NCBI RefSeq assembly: GCF_030845995.1
Contig: NZ_CP132719.1
Location: 1,736,001 to 1,800,000, forward strand
Direction: 5' to 3'
Length of the DNA: 64,000 nt
DNA from: Geothrix sp. 21YS21S-4
GTDB lineage: Bacteria; Acidobacteriota; Holophagae; Holophagales; Holophagaceae
Positions 13,797 to 23,176 of this stretch are shown piece by piece. The notes beneath the pieces were generated by a model. The model saw only the letters and a list, made by a program, of their open reading frames with translations, did not search any database and was not told the DNA's origin. Made by a program: the position numbers and the translations under genes. Within the stretch, counting starts at the first letter, position 1, and each line of letters starts with the position of its first letter.

Positions 13797-14106
13797 CCTC
13801 CAGAGCGGGAATCCCACCCTCCCCCGCGACATCGGGCTCGAATCGCTGGATCATGGTTTCCATGGACAGCCCGACGGACCAGGCTCAGGATGAGCCCACC
13901 CCCACCTCTCGACCCAACGTCATCAATACCAGTTCATGACCCAGATCGATCATAAACTCCAGACGTTCCCCACCAGTCGTTGCGCACCCGTGGATCGCTT
14001 CTTTTTCGGCTTCATCCGTACGCTAGAAATTCGGGGCTCTCCCCCTCGAATTCTGGTATACCAGGTACGCCAGTAGATTCGTAAAACCTATATCAAACTT
14101 GAATTG
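13797..14106. other. Junction between core genome and AT-rich insert
   Basis: No gene seen. Base composition falls from GC-rich to AT-rich across this stretch. An imperfect hairpin (AATTCGGGG at 14028-14036 with its partner around 14042-14052) and a perfect palindrome lie near the end of the AT-rich gene and could terminate it. Confidence 0.5.
14053..14064. repeat. Perfect 12-bp palindrome CTGGTATACCAG
   Basis: Self-complementary 12-mer 43 bases beyond the stop of the AT-rich gene, at the edge of the insert. It could be a protein-binding site or a remnant of the insertion boundary. Confidence 0.5.
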
Positions 14107-17100
14107 CTAGGGTTTTGCAGGGCTGTTCAAGTAAGAATAATCTCTACAATCATTAATCACAAACTGTCCTGGTGTAATTTGGTTATCGTTAAAAACTTTA
14201 GTAGGATCATCAGTAGCTAATTTGCTTGTAATCATCTTACCATTAATCACAAAAGTAGGAGCTCCCGCTTGAATTTGGGCTTTATTCTCTGGACTTGGAT
14301 CCCAATAATAATTTGTTAATACTATCCCGCTCGGGAAAGTGGCAATAGGATCCCGATAAAAGTTAGGCATATAATTCGCACCATTCAATATTGAATAAGG
14401 GTTTGACCAAGCAGTAATTATAGATTTATCTAGATTTATTTTGTTGACCCCATTGTTAGCAGTGTGAATGAAGACACCACAAACTTTATTGTTGAGCATC
14501 GAGGAATTTGTTATATCGATGTTATAACCATCAGCAGCAGATTTGCCTTTAACCCCAACGGCTATTTCACAATCTTGAATTGTAACATTATTCATTTTCA
14601 GGTTCGTCGAATTAACGTAAACGCCATTACCACCTTCAGGGAAAGAGCTAGCAACTGAAACAGCATCTTTAAATACTCCTCCCTCAATATTTATATTCAA
14701 AACCTTGCCAGCATCCCCTTCAGCACAAACCCCCGCTTTGCCAGAGATAGGAGCAAGTGATTCATATAATAGCTCACCCCAACTGTTACAATATAAAAAA
14801 TTGTACGTTCCATTAGAATTTATATTAGCATTAGTCCAATTATCGACAGCGTATGCTGCAAAACCTTTGGAGTTTGCATTTGAGAAGCAGTTTCTCAAAA
14901 AGATATTATCACAAGAAGACATGTATATAACTCCGCAAGAACCGGCTAATCTAGCAGTAATATTTTCTAAACATATATTTGATGACTCAGCGATAAAAAT
15001 CGCATGTCCTCCACTAGATATTGCCCACTCAGCACGCTCGGAGCCATAAACGTTTGGCGCATTCACACTATCTACAAACCCCCAAAATTCACCTTTTGCC
15101 TCAATACGGATATTTTTTAATCTCACATTAGAACAATTATCTAATGCAAATGTGCTGTGATAGCAGGTGGGTTTTAATGCTTTATCCTGTACCGATGGAT
15201 GAAGCCAAGTGGGCCAATTTGTAGAAGATCCTCCCTGTTTTGAAACTTGTCCTGAAATGGTGATATTATTTTTATTTCGCACTGCAATAGATCCAACATC
15301 TACATAGACTTTTTTAAGGGGGTCATAAACTAGGGCTGGTTCGACAAAATATTCTCCCGCAGGAATCACGATATTCCATCCGTCATTTATCACTCTATTG
15401 GCAAAATTTACAAATGTATTGTCTGATGATTTTGTTTTTACACCCCACCATTGCGGAATAACGCAAAAAGGAACTCCATCAATCTTAGGTAGGATATCTC
15501 CAGCATCGCCACCCACAGCAAAAACTGTTCTTAAATCTGCATAAATTGAATTATTTATTCTGAATGTATAATTATTAGCAAACTCAATACATCCTGATTC
15601 TTCAAATCGGAGAGAACTGCCAATTGGGATTCTTATATTTTTATCGCTTAATACGATTCTATCATAAACGATGATTTGGTTATTTTTTATACCTAATTTA
15701 ATTTGTTCACCAGAGGCAAAATAACTTGTTACATCCCCCTTCAAATGAACCAAGTAGCTTCCCATTTCAATTCCGGTTAGGTTTTGATTTTTTGCAATAT
15801 CTATAATATCATAACATTTAAAATTAGCATTAGAAACTACTATATTGTAATCAGAGGCAAAATCATATTGTAAATCATTTAAAATCATATATGTATCATT
15901 ACCATCAAAGTTGATACCTTTAATTGATCCAAGATTTTCAAATTCTGAAGCCAAATTAATGGTATAGCCTACTTTAAAATCAGATCTTACGTCGCCTTGC
16001 AGGAATATCAAATAACTTCCGGATTCGTAATAATTCCCCGATGAAACGCGGGATGTGTCTTTATTTATTTCAAGAATATTATAATATTGCTGCGTTAGAT
16101 CTGAAAACAGAAACCCATATGGAGGTATATAACTTAGAGTTAAATTATCCAAAACGACGAACGTTTTATCGTCAGCGAGCCCAACCCCTTTCACCAACCC
16201 TGCATTTTTAAAGCCTTTGGCAATTTTTATTTCAAGATTTTCCGAAAAACCATCTCGAACATCGCCTGACAGATAGATTAAGTAACTCCCTCTTTCATAG
16301 CTATTCCCAGACGAATTCCGAGTCAGATTCTCATTGATTCCCGCGATATTATAATATCTGTTTGTTGCAGAAGAATACAAATAATCATATCCCGGTTTGT
16401 AATTATATTTTAAACTATTTAAGACAACAAATGTATTTACACCTGCCAGTCCATAATTTTCAACTTTCCCTGAATTCTCGACATATGTTCCAAGATTTAT
16501 GGTTGCTCCTATTGGATATCCTGACCTCACATCACCTGGAAGATAAATCAAGTAGCTACCAGTTTCACTATGATTGCCTGAAGAATCTCGTGTGGTGTTC
16601 GCATAAGCATCTATGATATTATTTTGTTGTTGTAATTTATCTGAAAACAAATAGTCGTACGGTGGTTCATAACTCAAATTTAAACTATTTAAAACAACGA
16701 ATGTATTATTGCCAGCAAGGCCAACATTCTCCACCACTCCGGCATTTTTAAAGCCTTTGGCAATTTTTATTTCAAGATTCGCCGAGAAACTACTTCGAAC
16801 ATCTCCGGATAGATAGATTATATAACTACCGCTTTCATAAGTGTTTCCGGACGAATCTCGAGTCATATTTTCGCAAATTCCAGCGATATTATAATATCTA
16901 TTTGTTGTAGAAGAGTACAAATAGTCGTAGCCTGATTTGTAATTATATTTTAAATTATTTAATATAATAAATGTGTTTACTCCTGCCAGTCCATAATTTT
17001 TAACATTTCCTGAATTTTCAAGTAACACATTAGTATTAGTACAGCCAATACCAGTACTGTTAATCATATCCTGGGCTCGTAAACAGAAGTTACACACCCA

Positions 17101-17142
17101 AACGAGTATCAATGCGCATAAACAGCGAGGGATCCATTTCAT
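14107..17142 (-). CDS. Large secreted repeat protein with beta-helix domain, horizontally acquired
   Basis: 1011 residues, AT-rich, with codon use unlike all neighbours. A signal peptide (CLCALILVWVCNFCLRA) leads into five tandem units of about 90 residues (roughly 49-500), each holding NTFVVLN, a PPYDYLFS/PGYDYLYS word, SSGN, GSYLIYL-GDVR. Units 1 and 3 resemble each other most, as do 2 and 4, so a two-unit block of 540 bp has been duplicated. The C-terminal half (about 560-960) has PQWWGVKT, IPAGEYF and runs of Asn-rich strands typical of right-handed parallel beta-helix proteins of the pectate-lyase/tailspike type. TAGGAG before ATG 17142 fixes the start. A surface polysaccharide-binding or -cleaving role is plausible; no catalytic set was recognised. 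Confidence 0.75.
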   Translation of the reverse strand: MKWIPRCLCALILVWVCNFCLRAQDMINSTGIGCTNTNVLLENSGNVKNYGLAGVNTFIILNNLKYNYKSGYDYLYSSTTNRYYNIAGICENMTRDSSGNTYESGSYIIYLSGDVRSSFSANLEIKIAKGFKNAGVVENVGLAGNNTFVVLNSLNLSYEPPYDYLFSDKLQQQNNIIDAYANTTRDSSGNHSETGSYLIYLPGDVRSGYPIGATINLGTYVENSGKVENYGLAGVNTFVVLNSLKYNYKPGYDYLYSSATNRYYNIAGINENLTRNSSGNSYERGSYLIYLSGDVRDGFSENLEIKIAKGFKNAGLVKGVGLADDKTFVVLDNLTLSYIPPYGFLFSDLTQQYYNILEINKDTSRVSSGNYYESGSYLIFLQGDVRSDFKVGYTINLASEFENLGSIKGINFDGNDTYMILNDLQYDFASDYNIVVSNANFKCYDIIDIAKNQNLTGIEMGSYLVHLKGDVTSYFASGEQIKLGIKNNQIIVYDRIVLSDKNIRIPIGSSLRFEESGCIEFANNYTFRINNSIYADLRTVFAVGGDAGDILPKIDGVPFCVIPQWWGVKTKSSDNTFVNFANRVINDGWNIVIPAGEYFVEPALVYDPLKKVYVDVGSIAVRNKNNITISGQVSKQGGSSTNWPTWLHPSVQDKALKPTCYHSTFALDNCSNVRLKNIRIEAKGEFWGFVDSVNAPNVYGSERAEWAISSGGHAIFIAESSNICLENITARLAGSCGVIYMSSCDNIFLRNCFSNANSKGFAAYAVDNWTNANINSNGTYNFLYCNSWGELLYESLAPISGKAGVCAEGDAGKVLNINIEGGVFKDAVSVASSFPEGGNGVYVNSTNLKMNNVTIQDCEIAVGVKGKSAADGYNIDITNSSMLNNKVCGVFIHTANNGVNKINLDKSIITAWSNPYSILNGANYMPNFYRDPIATFPSGIVLTNYYWDPSPENKAQIQAGAPTFVINGKMITSKLATDDPTKVFNDNQITPGQFVINDCRDYSYLNSPAKP
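15950..17030. repeat. Tandem 540-bp repeat inside the secreted repeat protein gene
   Basis: The same 30-plus-base words recur exactly 540 bases apart (for example at 16202 and 16742). Each 540-bp block codes for two diverged 90-residue units, so the array is a duplicated dimer. Confidence 0.8.
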
Positions 17143-17234
17143 TACAACACTCCTAACGAAGCTACGTGCCCAAACACACGTTAAACTGGATTCTAGCATC
17201 TACATAGCAGGCCTAGTACAACCAGGGCAAGTGC

Positions 17235-17435
17235 ATGATGCTAGCCCTCAACGCCAAGAGCGATCTCATCGCCTCTCTCAGATCATGCCTCATGCTAGGT
17301 CACGAGAAACCGCCCACGACTATGCGCTACATCGAAACACGCCCCAAGGGAGCCGCCGAGGCCCAGGCCAAGGTTGCAGAGGCAATGGGACTTGGTTCAC
17401 CTCGTAGTTCACCCCATCTCGCAATAGGTGTGTAA
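17235..17435 (+). pseudogene. C-terminal remnant of a tyrosine recombinase
   Basis: The frame encodes MLGHEKPPTTMRYIETRP, which matches the end of the catalytic domain of phage-type integrases: the LGH box histidine and, ten residues later, the TT-RY tyrosine. The rest of the catalytic domain (the two arginines) is absent upstream, so this is a truncated relic. It sits at the right edge of the AT-rich insert and suggests that the insert arrived with, or next to, an integrating element. Confidence 0.6.
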
Positions 17436-18318
17436 CTTGAAATATTTCAATCAATCAAAAGAGCTCCTAGACATGATCAAGTTCGAGCACACCGTCTTCG
17501 CCCTGCCCTTCGCGTTCCTGGCGGCGCTGGGGGCGGCGCAGGGGATTCCGCCGCTGCGGACGATCCTGTGGATCCTGGCGGCGATGGTGGGCGCTCGGAC
17601 GGCGGCGATGACCTTCAACCGTCTGGTGGACGAGGACGTGGACGCGGACAATCCACGGACCGCGGGGCGGGCCTTGCCGGCGGGTCGGGTCTCCCGGGCG
17701 GGGGCCATGGTTCTGCTGGGGGCGGGAATCGTCCTGTTCGGCGTCGCGGCCGGAGCGCTGGGGCCCCTCACCTGGGCGCTGTCCCCGGTGGCGCTGGTGG
17801 TGATCCTGGGCTATTCGCTGTGCAAGCGCTTCACCAGCTGGGCGCACGTCGTCCTCGGCCTGTCCCTGGCGGGCGCCCCCCTCGGAGCCTGGATCGCCGT
17901 GGCGGGGCGGATCGAACCGCCGGCCCTCTGGCTGTCCGCGGGCGTCCTGGCCTGGACCGCGGGGTTCGACATCCTCTACGCCCTCCAGGACGAGACCTTC
18001 GACCGCGCCAAGGGGCTCCACTCCATCCCCGCCCGGCTGGGGACGGCCGGCGCCCTGGGACTGTCGCGGACCCTCCACCTTCTCGCCCTCGCCGCCTGGG
18101 CCGGTTTCAACCACCACATGGGCAGCCACTTTCTGGCCTGGGCGGGATGGGCGGCGGTCGGGGGCATGCTCGCCCGCGAGCAGTGGCTGGTGCGCGGAGG
18201 GGATCTCTCCCGGATCGACCAGGCTTTCTTCACCTTGAACAGCCTCGTTGGCCTCGTCTTTTTCTTGGGCCACGCCTTGGAATGGTGGCTTTCGCACTCG
18301 ATGCTGGCGCCGATCTAG
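17428..18318 (+). CDS. UbiA-family polyprenyltransferase (MqnP-like)
   Basis: 296 residues, about eight transmembrane segments. Both aspartate-rich motifs are clear: NRLVDEDVDADNPRTAGRALP and DETFDRAKGLHSIPARLG. FEHTVFALPFAF at the N-terminus and GLHSIP place it in the 4-hydroxybenzoate-octaprenyltransferase-like group that includes MqnP of the futalosine menaquinone route; that substrate is inference. The start is uncertain: GTG 17428, TTG 17437 and ATG 17473 are all possible and none has a convincing ribosome site. The uncertainty arises because the gene begins exactly at the edge of the foreign block, which seems to have replaced its upstream region. Confidence 0.85.
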   Translation: MCNLKYFNQSKELLDMIKFEHTVFALPFAFLAALGAAQGIPPLRTILWILAAMVGARTAAMTFNRLVDEDVDADNPRTAGRALPAGRVSRAGAMVLLGAGIVLFGVAAGALGPLTWALSPVALVVILGYSLCKRFTSWAHVVLGLSLAGAPLGAWIAVAGRIEPPALWLSAGVLAWTAGFDILYALQDETFDRAKGLHSIPARLGTAGALGLSRTLHLLALAAWAGFNHHMGSHFLAWAGWAAVGGMLAREQWLVRGGDLSRIDQAFFTLNSLVGLVFFLGHALEWWLSHSMLAPI

Positions 18319-18378
18319 ATCGTTCGTTGTAAGAAGGCGACTCGATCACGAACGCCTTCCCAGGTATGCTGGGTGTCC

Positions 18379-19350
18379 ATGTCCAGTCCCCAGCCCGAAC
18401 GTCGACGCGCCGTGCGCTCCAGCCGCCCCGATTCCGTGCGGTGGCTGACGGTCATGGTCGTCTTCAGCCACCGCACCTTCCGCTGGTCCCTCACCCGCCG
18501 GACGATGCTGTGGGTCCTGGGCTGCGTGGCGGGGTTCTCCGCGCTGGCCATGATCGGGTCCGGCTACGGGCTGTGGGCCACGAAAAAGATCATGAACTTC
18601 GGCCGTCTCCAGCGGGAAACGCAGGAGCAGCAGCAGCAGATCCGGTTGTCCCTCACCCAGGCCCAGGCCCTGGAAGCCGAGGTGGCCACCCTCCGCCAGC
18701 AGCACACGGAACTCCTGAAACTGCTGGACCCCAAGGCGCCCACCACGTCGCCCATCCCCGCCCCGCCGGACCAATCCAGCGCCGCGCCCATTCCGCCCGG
18801 CGCCCGGGAGCGCCTGTCCAAGCTGCGCCAGGATCTCGACTACACCGCCAAGCAGGCCGCCGTGGTGCGCGCCCGGATGGAACCCGTCCTCCGCGCCTGG
18901 AGCCATACCCCCTCGATTCCGCCCACCGCCGGCTACCTCAGCTCCGGATTCGGCGTCCGGGTGAGCCCCTTCTCCCGCGGGAACGAAGCCGGCGACGGCC
19001 TCCTCGGCTATCACTCGGGCCTCGACATCAGCAACGTCCTCGACACGCCCATCCAGGTCACGGCCGACGGGGAAGTGGTGGAAGCCGGATGGATGGACCG
19101 CTACGGCTGGGGCGTCCGGGTCCGGCATACCGACGAGGAAGAGACCCTCTACGCCCACCTCAACCGGGTGGACGTGAAAACCGGCCAGCAGGTGTCCCGG
19201 GGGGATATCCTGGGGACCATGGGACGCTCCGGCAACGCCACCGGCGTCCACCTCCACTACGAGGTCCGGCGGAACGGCAAGGCCGTCAATCCCCAGCCCT
19301 ACCTCCGCCTCCAGCGCCAGTGGCTGAAGGCCCTCGGCAAGCCGTCCTGA
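18379..19350 (+). CDS. M23-family peptidoglycan endopeptidase, membrane-anchored
   Basis: 323 residues: a cytoplasmic basic N-terminus, one transmembrane segment (about 45-66), a Gln-rich coiled coil (about 75-120), a Pro-rich linker and a C-terminal LytM domain. Zinc and catalytic residues are visible as HSGLDIS, YAHLNRV and VHLHYEVR. It should cut peptide cross-links in the periplasm. The bactofilin gene starts ten bases downstream; paired M23 peptidases and bactofilins control cell shape in several bacteria. A GTG at 18373 in frame is an alternative start. Confidence 0.9.
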   Translation: MSSPQPERRRAVRSSRPDSVRWLTVMVVFSHRTFRWSLTRRTMLWVLGCVAGFSALAMIGSGYGLWATKKIMNFGRLQRETQEQQQQIRLSLTQAQALEAEVATLRQQHTELLKLLDPKAPTTSPIPAPPDQSSAAPIPPGARERLSKLRQDLDYTAKQAAVVRARMEPVLRAWSHTPSIPPTAGYLSSGFGVRVSPFSRGNEAGDGLLGYHSGLDISNVLDTPIQVTADGEVVEAGWMDRYGWGVRVRHTDEEETLYAHLNRVDVKTGQQVSRGDILGTMGRSGNATGVHLHYEVRRNGKAVNPQPYLRLQRQWLKALGKPS

Positions 19351-19360
19351 AGGAGCGCCC

Positions 19361-19864
19361 ATGGCCGTCTTCCGCAGCCGCAAACCCAAATCCCCCCCGG
19401 CTCCCGCGATCCATTCCCTGCTGGGGAAGGATGTCGTCCTGACCGGCGAGATCCACACCGGCGCCCGCAGCCTCCGCATCGAGGGCACCGTGGAAGGCAC
19501 CATCCACTCCACCGGCGAGGTGTCCATCGCCCCCGGCGGCCTGGTGAAAGGCAACGTCTTCGCCAAACACCTGGTGGTGACCGGGCGGGCCGAAGGCATC
19601 ATGAAGATCAGCGACTGCCTGGAGATCCACGGCACCGGCTTCGTCGAGGGGGATGTGGAGGTGGGGTCCCTGGTCGTGGACGAGGGCGGCACCCTGCAGG
19701 GAGTCTGCGTCCGCAGGGATCAGGTGCGGCCCGCGGAAGCTCCGGTTTCCGCTCCGGCCGTCGTGCCGGCGACCCCCGTGCACGCCCTGAACGGCGCCGC
19801 CAAGGGCGGGATTCTGCCCCTTCCGAAGGCCGGGGAACTCAAGAAGCTGGAAACGAAGTACTGA
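19361..19864 (+). CDS. Bactofilin
   Basis: 167 residues with the DUF583 right-handed beta-helix of bactofilins (about 20-120): LLGKDVVLTGEIHTGARSL, RIEGTVEGTI and KGNVFAKHLVVTGRAEG repeats. Bactofilins polymerise without nucleotide and scaffold cell-wall enzymes. An Ala/Pro-rich C-terminal tail follows. AAGGAG is placed well before the ATG, and the gene is translationally close to the M23 peptidase upstream, which is the likely partner. Confidence 0.92.
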   Translation: MAVFRSRKPKSPPAPAIHSLLGKDVVLTGEIHTGARSLRIEGTVEGTIHSTGEVSIAPGGLVKGNVFAKHLVVTGRAEGIMKISDCLEIHGTGFVEGDVEVGSLVVDEGGTLQGVCVRRDQVRPAEAPVSAPAVVPATPVHALNGAAKGGILPLPKAGELKKLETKY

Positions 19865-19880
19865 ACCGGCGAGGGACGCG

Positions 19881-20894
19881 CTACCGGAACAGCGGCCCCG
19901 GATCCGGCTTCACGCCCAGGTAGATGTAGGCGGCTTCCGTCGCCTTGCGGCCTTGTGGCGTGCGGTCCAGAAATCCCACCTGCATGAGGTAGGGCTCCAC
20001 CAGGTCCTCCAGGGCGCCTTCGTCCTCGCCCAAGGCGGCGGCCAGGGTGCGGAGTCCCACGGGCCCGCCGCGGTACTTGTGGCAGATCGCCTGGAGGTAG
20101 TCCCGGTCGAGGGCGTCCAGCCCCAGATCATCCACCTCGTGGAGATGGAGGCAGGCTTCGGCGGAGGCCGAAGTGATGGTGCCGTCGCCCTTCACCTCCG
20201 CGTAGTCCCGGCAGCGCCGGAGGAGGCGGTTGCAGATGCGCGGCGTGCCCCGGCTGCGGCGGGCGATGGCCTCGGCGCCTTCGGGCGCCAGGTGGATTCC
20301 CAGCAGGCTCGCGGATCGCGCCGCGATGATGGCGAGGTCGGCCCGGGTGTAGAACTCCAGGCGGTGCACCATCCCGAAGCGGTCGTGGAACGGTTTCGAC
20401 AGCAGCCCCGCCCGGGTGGTCGCGCCCACGAGCGTGAACGGGCGGAGGTCCACCTTGAGCGTCTGGGCGCTGGGGCCCTGGCCGATCAGGATGTCCAGCT
20501 TCCGGTCCTCCATGGCGGAATAGAGCATCTCCTCGATGGGCGCCGACAGCCGGTGGATCTCGTCGATGAACAGGAACTCGCCGTCCTCCAGGTTGGTGAG
20601 GATGGCCGCCAGGTCGCCCTTCTTCTCCAGCGCGGGGGCCTGGATCACCTTGCACGGCGCGCCCATCTCGTTGGCCAGGACGTGGGCCAGGGTCGTCTTC
20701 CCCAAGCCCGGCGGTCCGAACAGCAGGAGGTGATCCAACACCTCGCCCCGCTTCTTCGCCGCCAGCAGCGCGATCTCCAAGCGGGCCTTCACCTTGGCCT
20801 GGCCGATATATTCCTGAAGGCGCAGCGGGCGGAGGGAATATTCGATCGGGTCCTCCGAAGGAGCGGAAGGATCGAGGTCGGGGTGCCGGTGCAT
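19881..20894 (-). CDS. ruvB: Holliday junction branch migration helicase RuvB
   Basis: 337 residues, the usual RuvB length. LRPLRLQEYIGQAKVKARLE opens the AAA+ domain; Walker A is GPPGLGKTTLAH, Walker B is FLFIDEIHRL, and the C-terminal winged helix ends the protein (VGFLDRTPQGRKATEAAYIYLG). It drives branch migration with RuvA. Neither ruvA nor ruvC is adjacent, which is common outside Proteobacteria. It is convergent with the bactofilin gene and divergent from the sensor kinase. Confidence 0.96.
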   Translation of the reverse strand: MHRHPDLDPSAPSEDPIEYSLRPLRLQEYIGQAKVKARLEIALLAAKKRGEVLDHLLLFGPPGLGKTTLAHVLANEMGAPCKVIQAPALEKKGDLAAILTNLEDGEFLFIDEIHRLSAPIEEMLYSAMEDRKLDILIGQGPSAQTLKVDLRPFTLVGATTRAGLLSKPFHDRFGMVHRLEFYTRADLAIIAARSASLLGIHLAPEGAEAIARRSRGTPRICNRLLRRCRDYAEVKGDGTITSASAEACLHLHEVDDLGLDALDRDYLQAICHKYRGGPVGLRTLAAALGEDEGALEDLVEPYLMQVGFLDRTPQGRKATEAAYIYLGVKPDPGPLFR

Positions 20895-21009
20895 GGATCT
20901 ATTCCCTCACGGGACTTCCACTTGTGTCCAGCGAGGGGATGGATCATCTTGAATTCGCAGTCGGATTCCTCCAGCCCTCCTTCCCCCTGACGCCCGCCCG
21001 GGAGATGCC

Positions 21010-22527
21010 GTGGCCCAGCGCTACCAGCTCCTGATCCGAGACCGCCATGGATTCGAGCGCGCCGTTCCCCTCAGCCGGTCCTTGACCCTGGGCCGCCAGA
21101 GCCTCTGCGACGTGGTCCTCCCGGACGGGATGATCAGCCGCCACCACCTCCGGCTGGAGCTCCAGGGCGAGGTCTGGTGGGCGGAGGACCTGCAGAGCAC
21201 CCACGGCACCCTCTACAAGGACCAGCGCCTGGGCCGTGTCGCCTGGGAGCCGGGCGTCCCCCTGTCCCTGGCGGACGGCGCCTACACGCTGACCCTGACG
21301 CGGCGGGACCGCACCATCTCCGAACTCCACCACCAGGCCATCCTTGAGACCGCCCAGCTCCTGGGCCACGAGGTGGATCTGGAGGACCTTCTGGAGAAGT
21401 CCCTGGACTGGCTGCTCGCCATCTCCGGGACGGACCGCGGGTTCATCATGCTGCTGGAAAACGGCGAACTGGCCCAGCGGGTCCAGCGCAACCTCGGGCC
21501 CGAGCTGGAAGGCCACATCCAGTTGTCGATGTCCAGCGTCCACAAGGTGTTTGAAACCGGCGACCCGATCTGGATCCTGAACGTGGCCGACGATCACGAG
21601 CTGTCCAGCCACCAGTCCATCCAGAAGCTCGAGCTGAAGACCATCCTCTGCCTGCCCCTGAAGCTCCAGGGCAAGCGGATCGGCGTGGTCTACCTGGACA
21701 GCCGCCGGCCGGTCACCGAGCCGCCGGACCGCGAGGCTTTCGAAGCCATCGTCTCCATCTGCGCCATCGCCCTGGAGCGCACCCGGCTGTCGGAAGAGAA
21801 CCTGCGCAGCCACGTTCTCGCCACCGTGGGCCAGGTGGCCAGCTCCATCGTCCACGACTTCAAGAACGGGCTGTTCGTCCTGCGGGGCCACGCGGATCTG
21901 CTGGAACTCTCTACCGAGGACCCCAAGATCCGTCACCACAGCCGCAAGATCCTGGACTGCGTGGAGCGGCTGACCCTCCTCACCCAGGACGTCCTCGACT
22001 TCGCCAAGATCCGCGAGCCCAAGCGCGAGACCGTGGACCTGCGGGCCTTCCTGGAAGGAATCGTGGAACCGCTCGTCTCCCGGGCCCGGGAACTGGGGGT
22101 CACCCTCAAGGCCGAGGGCTCCCCCTGCTCCGTCAAGCTGGATCCCGCCCGGTTCACGCGGGTGATGGAAAACCTGCTCGCCAACGCCCTGGACGCGACC
22201 CGCGACATGAAGGGCGAGATCCTGGTGGCCTGGGGCACCGTGAACGGCGGCGTCCAGATCCGGGTGAAGGATCTGGGGCGCGGCATTCCCCGCCGGATGA
22301 TCAAGCGGATCTTCGAGCCCTTCTTCAGCTACGGGAAGAAGAAGGGAACGGGGCTGGGGATGGCCACCGTCAAGAAGATCGTCGAAGAGCACGGCGGCAC
22401 CTTGGAGTTCCTCAGCGAAGAGGGTGAGGGGACGGAGGTCATCATCGTCCTCCCCGAGTCGCCCCGCGGCGGGCGGGGCCCGGAAACCACGGGCGGGCGG
22501 CGGGTCTCCGAGGAGAAGCAGGCATGA
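21010..22527 (+). CDS. FHA-GAF sensor histidine kinase
   Basis: 505 residues, soluble. An FHA domain (about 22-95, with [20 protein letters not shown]) is followed by a GAF domain (about 115-255), a dimerisation helix with the phospho-acceptor histidine in [12 protein letters not shown], and an HATPase domain ([31 protein letters not shown]). FHA implies recognition of phospho-threonine, so it may connect Ser/Thr phosphorylation to a phosphorelay. No response regulator is adjacent. The start is a GTG preceded by GGGAG. Its stop overlaps the ispF start by four bases. Confidence 0.88.
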   Translation: MAQRYQLLIRDRHGFERAVPLSRSLTLGRQSLCDVVLPDGMISRHHLRLELQGEVWWAEDLQSTHGTLYKDQRLGRVAWEPGVPLSLADGAYTLTLTRRDRTISELHHQAILETAQLLGHEVDLEDLLEKSLDWLLAISGTDRGFIMLLENGELAQRVQRNLGPELEGHIQLSMSSVHKVFETGDPIWILNVADDHELSSHQSIQKLELKTILCLPLKLQGKRIGVVYLDSRRPVTEPPDREAFEAIVSICAIALERTRLSEENLRSHVLATVGQVASSIVHDFKNGLFVLRGHADLLELSTEDPKIRHHSRKILDCVERLTLLTQDVLDFAKIREPKRETVDLRAFLEGIVEPLVSRARELGVTLKAEGSPCSVKLDPARFTRVMENLLANALDATRDMKGEILVAWGTVNGGVQIRVKDLGRGIPRRMIKRIFEPFFSYGKKKGTGLGMATVKKIVEEHGGTLEFLSEEGEGTEVIIVLPESPRGGRGPETTGGRRVSEEKQA

Positions 22528-23015
22528 GCGGCTTCCGGATCGGCCAGGGCTTCGACGTCCACCGCTTCGCCTCGCCCGAAGAGGGCCGCGCCCTGATCCT
22601 GATGGGCTGCGAGGTCCCCCACGACCGCGGGCTCGTCGGGCACAGCGACGCCGACGTGATGCTCCACGCCCTGATGGACGCCCTTCTGGGCGCGGCGGGC
22701 CTGGGCGACATCGGCCAGCACTTCCCCGACACCGATCCCGCCTACCGCGGCGCGGATTCGGCCCGGCTGCTGGAACGGGTCATGGCCGACCTCTCCGGCC
22801 GCGGCTGGCGGGTGGTGAACGCCGACGTGTGCCTCATCGGCGAGCGCCCCAAGGTGGGGCCCCACCGCCAGCGGATGCGGGAGCGCGTAGCGCCCCTGCT
22901 GGGAATCGACGCCGAGGCGCTCAACGTGAAGGCCACCACCACGGAGAAGCTGGGCTTCACCGGCCGGGGGGAGGGCCTCGCCGCGCAGGCGGTGGTTCTC
23001 ATCGAGCGGGCCTGA
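22524..23015 (+). CDS. ispF: 2-C-methyl-D-erythritol 2,4-cyclodiphosphate synthase
   Basis: 163 residues, full length. [11 protein letters not shown] holds the metal-binding Asp and His, [19 protein letters not shown] is the family signature, and [16 protein letters not shown] closes the active site. It makes the cyclic diphosphate in the MEP isoprenoid pathway. The ATGA overlap with the kinase gene suggests coupled translation, though the two functions are unrelated. ispD is not adjacent but lies at 55.2 kb. Confidence 0.96.
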   Translation: MSGFRIGQGFDVHRFASPEEGRALILMGCEVPHDRGLVGHSDADVMLHALMDALLGAAGLGDIGQHFPDTDPAYRGADSARLLERVMADLSGRGWRVVNADVCLIGERPKVGPHRQRMRERVAPLLGIDAEALNVKATTTEKLGFTGRGEGLAAQAVVLIERA

Positions 23016-23050
23016 GGCGGAGCCACACCACGCCGTCTCAAGAAAAAGAA

Positions 23051-23165
23051 CACCACCAAGGCTCGAAGACACCAAGAAGAGCCTGTCTCTGTATCGTCCC
23101 GGACGCTGGAAGCCTTCGCGGCACAACGGACGAAGCACCTTCGTTTCTTGGTGTCTTGAGTGGTG
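23051..23165. repeat. Long inverted repeat between convergent genes
   Basis: The left arm (23051-23078) contains CACCAAG words twice, and the right arm (23145-23165) is its near-complement (TTCTTGGTGTCTTGAGTGGTG). It separates ispF from the convergent cca gene and may act as a factor-dependent terminator or a REP-like element. Confidence 0.6.
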
Positions 23166-23176
23166 AGCAGGATTTT

